From: Nitrospiraceae bacterium
GTDB taxonomy: Bacteria; Nitrospirota; Thermodesulfovibrionia; Thermodesulfovibrionales; Dissulfurispiraceae
Length of the DNA: 9,721 nt
Reading direction: 5' to 3'
Assembly: GCA_003170655.1 (NCBI GenBank)
Contig: PMYY01000167.1
Coordinates: 1 to 9,721, forward strand
Below the pieces are notes generated by a model. It was not told the DNA's origin and made no database searches. It saw only the letters and a program-made list of their open reading frames with translations. A program made the position numbers and the translations under genes. This document shows positions 6,483 through 9,721 of this stretch, piece after piece; the stretch's first letter is position 1; each line of letters starts with the position of its first letter.

Positions 6483-6590
6483 ATGGACTGCGCGACCTCG
6501 GTCCGCGTGGCATCTATATTAACAACGTACAGCCTTGTCCGGTGTAACCTTCGGTCCTTGTTGGTACATCCAGTATATGTTCAGCAATGA
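6483..6590 (+). CDS. Possible 35-aa ORF abutting the Sel1-repeat gene
   Basis: An ATG directly follows the TAA of the Sel1-repeat gene, with GGAG (6473-6476) six bases upstream, so reinitiation is feasible. The 35-residue product has no recognisable motif, signal peptide or biased composition, and a GC-rich hairpin (6490-6507) sits in its first codons. Chance is the more likely explanation. Confidence 0.12.
   Translation: MDCATSVRVASILTTYSLVRCNLRSLLVHPVYVQQ
6490..6507 (+). repeat. GC-rich stem-loop after the Sel1-repeat gene
   Basis: CGCG-ACC pairs with GGT-C-CGCG around a tight TC turn with one bulged base, just after the Sel1-repeat stop. It could protect the 3' end or help pause transcription. 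No T-run follows, so an intrinsic terminator is not supported. Confidence 0.3.
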
Positions 6591-6673
6591 GCCCTGGCTA
6601 CCAGACCAGTGCGGACATTGAGTCAAGAACGATGAGTTCCGATCGTAACTGTAATCTCCGCCATTCACGCTAT

Positions 6674-6687
6674 CCTCAAATTTGAGG
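6674..6687. repeat. 14-bp perfect palindrome
   Basis: CCTCAAATTTGAGG is a perfect 14-bp palindrome in the gene-free stretch, 130 bp upstream of the extended -10 candidate. It resembles a dimeric transcription-factor site in form. No family can be assigned. Confidence 0.35.
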
Positions 6688-6744
6688 CACTAAGAGTGAA
6701 ACTGTTCTAGCCTTATACCTGGACTCTATGTGAGCAGGCTTCTT

Positions 6745-6864
6745 ATGAGCGAGGCTCTAATCTCTCCAAAGGCTGTCGATATGTATCGCAGTCGCTTCAT
6801 TGCAAAACTTCAAAGGTGGTATAATGTTTTCCAACGTGAGGATAAAGCAGATGAAAATAGCTAG
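6745..6864 (+). CDS. Possible 39-aa small protein
   Basis: This short ORF starts ATG-AGC-GAG and ends in TAG. The 39-residue product is charged and helix-prone (KAVDMYRSRFIAKLQRWYNV at residues 9-28), a more protein-like composition than its surroundings. A weak AGG (6736-6738) lies six bases upstream, and an in-frame GTG at 6730 would add five residues. The promoter candidate of the next gene lies inside it, and no homologue comes to mind. Either a small cytoplasmic protein, a gene remnant or chance. Confidence 0.2.
   Translation: MSEALISPKAVDMYRSRFIAKLQRWYNVFQREDKADENS
6817..6825 (+). promoter_or_regulatory. Extended -10 promoter before the cysteine hydrolase gene
   Basis: TGGTATAAT is a perfect -10 with the upstream TG element. 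A loose TTCATT (6796-6801) stands 18 bases before the hexamer. The start expected near 6832 leaves a leader of about 95 bases. The 11 bases TGGTATAATGT (6817-6827) are identical to the divergent-region promoter on the minus strand at 4470-4480. Confidence 0.45.
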
Positions 6865-6926
6865 CTTATTACGAAGTCCTCTCTTGACAAGCCCGGATAG
6901 CAAAGAAACGTTGGAGCGAAGTTAAA

Positions 6927-7481
6927 TTGTCAAAGATACTCATGCCCAATGCTGCTATATTGCTTATAGATCTCCAAACGGATTTTCTCGATTGGGAACA
7001 AGGGCGCATGCCAGTTGATCGACTGGGGTCTGAGGGAGTTATTAAAATAGCAAACGAGGTATTAGCAAAAAATATTTTACCGGAAGCGCTGACGGTATTC
7101 ATAGTGAGCAAATTTCCTCCATCGGCACGCATTGCCAACTCCTTTCGCAAGAATGCAGCCATGGTTGGAACCCCTGGTGCCAATATAGACGAGAGAATCT
7201 TAAGGCCTGAATCATCGGCAGTCTTCGAAAAAAGCAAGTCAAGTGCTTTCTCAAATCCTGAAGTAGCAGACTACCTGAAGAATCGGGGTGTCAGAGATCT
7301 ATATGTTCTGGGCGTTTTCGCGGAGGGCTGTGTTCGTGCGACTGTGCTTGACGCCATTAAGATTGGCTTTAATGTTTGTGTCATCGAGAATGCCGTTGCA
7401 ACCAACGCTCCTTGGAAGAAACAATTTGCTCTATGGATAATGAATCGAGCGGGAGCTCTCGTGGAAAAGATCGACGCCTAG
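6927..7481 (+). CDS. Cysteine hydrolase, isochorismatase/nicotinamidase superfamily
   Basis: The 184-aa protein has the Asp-Lys-Cys triad of this superfamily, whose members hydrolyse amides, ureido groups or, in true isochorismatases, a vinyl ether. Landmarks are D15 in ILLIDLQTDF (11-20), K102 in VFEKSKSSAF (99-108) and C135 in VLGVFAEGCVRATVLDA (127-143), where the turn before the Cys carries the usual cis-peptide region. The nicotinamidase-type metal ligands (D-x-H) are not evident, so nicotinamidase is unlikely. The substrate cannot be told. The start is TTG at 6927, with GGAG (6913-6916) ten bases upstream, or ATG at 6942 (five residues shorter, weak ribosome binding site). It stands alone between the gene-poor stretch and the converging yceH, which ends 39 bp away; no clear terminator separates them. 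Confidence 0.85.
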   Translation: MSKILMPNAAILLIDLQTDFLDWEQGRMPVDRLGSEGVIKIANEVLAKNILPEALTVFIVSKFPPSARIANSFRKNAAMVGTPGANIDERILRPESSAVFEKSKSSAFSNPEVADYLKNRGVRDLYVLGVFAEGCVRATVLDAIKIGFNVCVIENAVATNAPWKKQFALWIMNRAGALVEKIDA

Positions 7482-7520
7482 AATAACCTGAACGACCCAC
7501 AAGATGATACCAGTATACGG

Positions 7521-8168
7521 TTAAAACTGAGATTTGAATTCAGAAAAAGCCCGTTTTAATTCCTCCAGTTCGCTTCGCATCATTGCGATCTCTTCTTCAA
7601 ATTTCCTGATCTTCTCTTCTGAAGATACTTGAATTGCTGCCGGTTCTTCTGCGAAATCAGTCAAGGTTTCTAAACCGCCTGAAAAAAGATGCATATACCT
7701 GCATTCTTTTCTTCCGGATTCTCTGGAAATCCTAAGAGCAAGTGGAGGATCATGTTGGGCTAGGCCTTGGAGGGTACTTTCAACTTCCTCCAGTCTTTCA
7801 AAGGTGGCCATCCTTTCAGTGTGAGAACGCACCTCGCCAACAGTCTGGGGCCCTCGAAGCATGAGTTCGCAGATAATGGCCATTTCCTGTCTTGACAGAT
7901 CAAATTGATCCAGAACCGCATGTAAGAATTTATTCACGCGGCTACCAGACGTCAGTGTTTTCCGCACAAGGCCCTTTTCTTGTAGCTTGCCAAGTCCACG
8001 CGCCACCGTGTCTTCATCATAAGAGACAATAGGATTGCGGTTCGATTTCTGGTTGCAGGCATTTGTCAGTGAATTAAGCGACAATGGGTAATACTCAGGG
8101 GTAGTCATGTCTTTTTCAATGAGGCTTGCAAGGATGCGGACTTCACTAGCGTTAAGAATGACATTCAT
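7521..8168 (-). CDS. yceH: YceH family protein (DUF480), double winged helix
   Basis: The 215-aa product matches E. coli YceH in length and sequence pattern. The family signature EYYPLSLNSLTNACNQKSNRNP (25-46) is intact. Two winged-helix domains follow (about 1-85 and 90-162), with a C-terminal coiled coil (about 183-214, heptad-like Glu/Lys/Leu). Such proteins are thought to bind DNA or act as adaptors; the exact role is not established. AGGA (8175-8178) six bases before the ATG at 8168 supports the start. The gene follows tyrS by 45 bp on the same strand with no terminator between them, so it is probably expressed from the tyrS promoter. Its last codons form a weak CTGA/TCAG stem before TTTT, the only hint of a terminator at this convergent junction. 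Confidence 0.93.
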   Translation of the reverse strand: MNVILNASEVRILASLIEKDMTTPEYYPLSLNSLTNACNQKSNRNPIVSYDEDTVARGLGKLQEKGLVRKTLTSGSRVNKFLHAVLDQFDLSRQEMAIICELMLRGPQTVGEVRSHTERMATFERLEEVESTLQGLAQHDPPLALRISRESGRKECRYMHLFSGGLETLTDFAEEPAAIQVSSEEKIRKFEEEIAMMRSELEELKRAFSEFKSQF

Positions 8169-8213
8169 GAAATTTCCTGGGTGCGGATACTCGGTTTTTC
8201 AAAGGTGTGCAGT

Positions 8214-9425
8214 TTATAGCGGATTGATCTTCACGAACTTTCTTTTGCCTGCCTTGATCAGGTAGTTGCCTTTGACAAATTTTGTGTCGGGGCTGTCCAC
8301 CTTCTCGTTGTTCACGGTTACTGCGCCTTGTTTAATAAGCCTCATCGCCTCTCCGGTGCTCGCAGCGATGCCGCACGACTTCATGATTTTTGGCAGCCAT
8401 ATCTTTTCTTCATCCCAGGCCAGGTCGAAGACAGGAATATCATCCGGCAGACCCTTGTCCTTGAAAACCTTGTCGAACTCTTCCCTTGCATGAATGCCCG
8501 CCTCTTTACCCCAGTATCTTTCGACAAGTTCCATCGCGAGGTCTTCCTTGGCCTTCTTGGGATGGATGGTCCCAGATTGCAGGCCGGCCTTGAGTGTATT
8601 GAGTTCGTCGACGTTGATATGACTTAGCAGTTCGAAATATCTGATCATCAACTCATCGCTGATCGAGAGCGTTTTCCCGTAGATGTCCTTCGGCTGTTCT
8701 GAAATGCCTATATAATTGCCAAGGCTCTTCGACATTTTCTTCACGCCGTCCAGACCTTCAAGAAGCGGCAAGATTACGATAGCCTGGGGCTCCTGAGCAT
8801 ATTCCTTCTGCAATTCACGCCCCATAAGCAGGTTAAAGCGCTGATCGGTACCGCCGAGTTCCACATCGGCATGGAGAGCAACCGAATCGTATCCCTGCAG
8901 CAGGGGGTAGATGAATTCATGGATGCCGATAGGGGTCTGGCTGTGAAAACGTTGCTTAAAGTCTTCGCGTTCGAGCATCCGCGCAACTGTCTGCTTTGCC
9001 TGGAGCTTGATAAGTTCAATGGCAGTAAGGCTTTCCAGCCATGCACTGTTGAACGTTACCTTTGTCTTTTCGGGATCTAGTATCTTGAAAACCTGCTCTT
9101 TGTATGTCTCGGCGTTCTTGAGGACGTCCTCTTTCGTGAGAGGCTTGCGTGTCTCAGACTTTCCGGTAGGATCGCCGATCATGCCGGTAAAATCGCCGAT
9201 GAGGAAAATGACCTCATGTCCCAGTTCCTGGAACTGGCGCAGCTTCTCGATGAGCACGGTATGGCCGATATGTATATCCGGCGCTGTCGGATCGAAGCCC
9301 GCTTTGATCTTCAGCGGTTTGTTTTCTTTTGAGGATTTTTCGAGCTTTTGAAGGAGCTCTCTTTCCTGTATGATCTCGATGGTGCCTCTCTTGATTATTT
9401 CAAGCTGTTTTTCGGGACTATGCAT
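8214..9425 (-). CDS. tyrS: Tyrosyl-tRNA synthetase, type 2
   Basis: This class I aminoacyl-tRNA synthetase charges tRNA-Tyr. The 403-aa protein has the HIGH motif as HIGH (52-55) after KAGFDPTAPD, the tyrosine-site region GGTDQRFNLLMGRELQ (191-206), the KMSKS loop (230-234) and a C-terminal S4 RNA-binding domain (about 346-403). Length and the GFDPTAPD/HIGHT context place it in the TyrZ-like second subfamily rather than the E. coli-type enzyme. The ATG at 9425 is the only sensible start, as the next Met is residue 82. There is no Shine-Dalgarno before it, and a good promoter ends only ten bases upstream, so the message may be leaderless. No T-box or other long leader is possible from that promoter. 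yceH follows 45 bp downstream. Confidence 0.97.
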   Translation of the reverse strand: MHSPEKQLEIIKRGTIEIIQERELLQKLEKSSKENKPLKIKAGFDPTAPDIHIGHTVLIEKLRQFQELGHEVIFLIGDFTGMIGDPTGKSETRKPLTKEDVLKNAETYKEQVFKILDPEKTKVTFNSAWLESLTAIELIKLQAKQTVARMLEREDFKQRFHSQTPIGIHEFIYPLLQGYDSVALHADVELGGTDQRFNLLMGRELQKEYAQEPQAIVILPLLEGLDGVKKMSKSLGNYIGISEQPKDIYGKTLSISDELMIRYFELLSHINVDELNTLKAGLQSGTIHPKKAKEDLAMELVERYWGKEAGIHAREEFDKVFKDKGLPDDIPVFDLAWDEEKIWLPKIMKSCGIAASTGEAMRLIKQGAVTVNNEKVDSPDTKFVKGNYLIKAGKRKFVKINPL

Positions 9426-9435
9426 AGGTAAATAT

Positions 9436-9463
9436 ATTAAAACGTAAGTGGTGGCGCGGTCAA
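9436..9463 (-). promoter_or_regulatory. tyrS promoter, very close to the start codon
   Basis: On the minus strand TTGACC (9458-9463, 5 of 6 matches) and TTTAAT (9436-9441, 5 of 6) are separated by 16 bases. The -10 box ends ten bases before the tyrS ATG, so transcription should begin about zero to five bases from it. Confidence 0.55.
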
Positions 9464-9625
9464 ATGAATTAAATGAAGAGCATGATGAAGCAGTACCTGC
9501 CTATCGAGTGTGATCCTGATGGAAATCAGTCCTCACTGCAAAGGGGCGGATAACAAATCTTGAATTTAAGAAGGGCAGACCTAGCCCGGCAACACCCTTT
9601 ACTTATTAATTTCTATATACAACTA

Positions 9626-9639
9626 TAAGAGGTAAGAGG
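9626..9639. repeat. Short tandem repeat TAAGAGG x2
   Basis: Two adjacent copies of TAAGAGG lie in the non-coding sequence upstream of tyrS. This may be chance or a slippage product. Confidence 0.4.
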
Positions 9640-9678
9640 TGAAGATAGGAGCCTGGGCGAGGGTTGAGAAGAGATTAG

Positions 9679-9712
9679 CTAACTTATCTAACTTATATAG
9701 TTTTATATAGCA
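9679..9712. repeat. AT-rich tandem repeats at right edge
   Basis: CTAACTTAT occurs twice in direct succession (9679-9696), overlapping TTATATAGTT and TTATATAGCA in tandem (9693-9712). The AT-rich run continues to the edge. It offers several -10-like hexamers on both strands, so it could be the promoter region of a gene beyond the window. No gene lies in 9464-9721 apart from a 26-codon ORF at 9473-9553 that I do not credit. Confidence 0.45.
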
Positions 9713-9721
9713 ATATATAAC

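Larger units (their letters stand above)
6591..6926. other. Stretch without a convincing gene
   Basis: With the preceding short ORF this makes 444 bp between the Sel1-repeat gene and the cysteine hydrolase gene. Reading both strands I find a 14-bp palindrome (6674-6687), one 39-codon ORF (6745-6864), an extended -10 promoter candidate (6817-6825) and nothing resembling a known protein remnant, tRNA or insertion-sequence end. It may be a decayed gene or a real regulatory/small-RNA region; the sequence alone does not decide. Confidence 0.5.

Noticed and set aside
9473..9553. 26-codon ORF divergent from tyrS.
   Set aside because: It lacks a ribosome binding site and recognisable features, and this length is expected by chance.
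9571..9599. GGGC/GCCC and AAGGG/CCCTT complementarity as a terminator or small-RNA stem.
   Set aside because: The stems are short, mutually awkward and not followed by a T-run in a useful direction.
1..9721. Defence system, toxin-antitoxin pair, prophage or CRISPR array.
   Set aside because: Every sizeable gene is assigned to a housekeeping or metabolic family or stands as a single unknown. LigD is a repair enzyme, the only small ORFs are weak, and no repeat array is present.

Overview
The window reads as an ordinary chromosomal segment of a Gram-negative-type bacterium with intermediate GC content. Supporting signs are Sec-type exported proteins, a YceH-family protein, an E. coli YrfG-like nucleotidase and a type 2 (TyrZ-like) tyrosyl-tRNA synthetase with no T-box leader. 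The protein flavour recalls Nitrospirota or Desulfobacterota, but that is an impression. No sequence here fixes the taxon. I see no rRNA, tRNA, CRISPR array, insertion sequence or phage gene.

Layout from left to right. Bases 1-161 are non-coding, with a leftward promoter candidate and two palindromes. A leftward block follows. In transcription order it holds an unrecognised acidic protein (4441-3863), an overlapping YrfG-like GMP/IMP nucleotidase (3894-3229), a secreted DUF3455 protein (3139-2579) and a full-length three-domain DNA ligase D (2492-162). A 59-bp divergent intergenic region (4442-4500) separates this block from a rightward pair: a FabG-like short-chain reductase (4501-5211) and dethiobiotin synthetase BioD (5297-6025). 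Next come a small exported Sel1-repeat protein (6189-6482), a 444-bp stretch without a convincing gene (6483-6926), and a cysteine hydrolase of the isochorismatase superfamily (6927-7481). Converging on it is a leftward tyrS-yceH pair (9425-8214 and 8168-7521). Bases 9426-9721 hold the tyrS promoter and AT-rich short repeats.

Functional links. LigD carries polymerase, phosphoesterase and ligase activities of bacterial non-homologous end joining; its partner Ku is not in the window. The reductase and BioD may belong together, because in some anaerobic bacteria fatty-acid-type reductases sit in biotin loci and build the pimelate moiety. TyrS and YceH are probably co-transcribed.

No clearly new multi-gene system is visible. 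The observations most worth following are a possibly leaderless tyrS mRNA, the reductase/BioD pairing with an altered adenine-contact position in BioD, the unrecognised acidic protein overlapping the nucleotidase, and two promoters sharing an identical 11-base extended -10 element.
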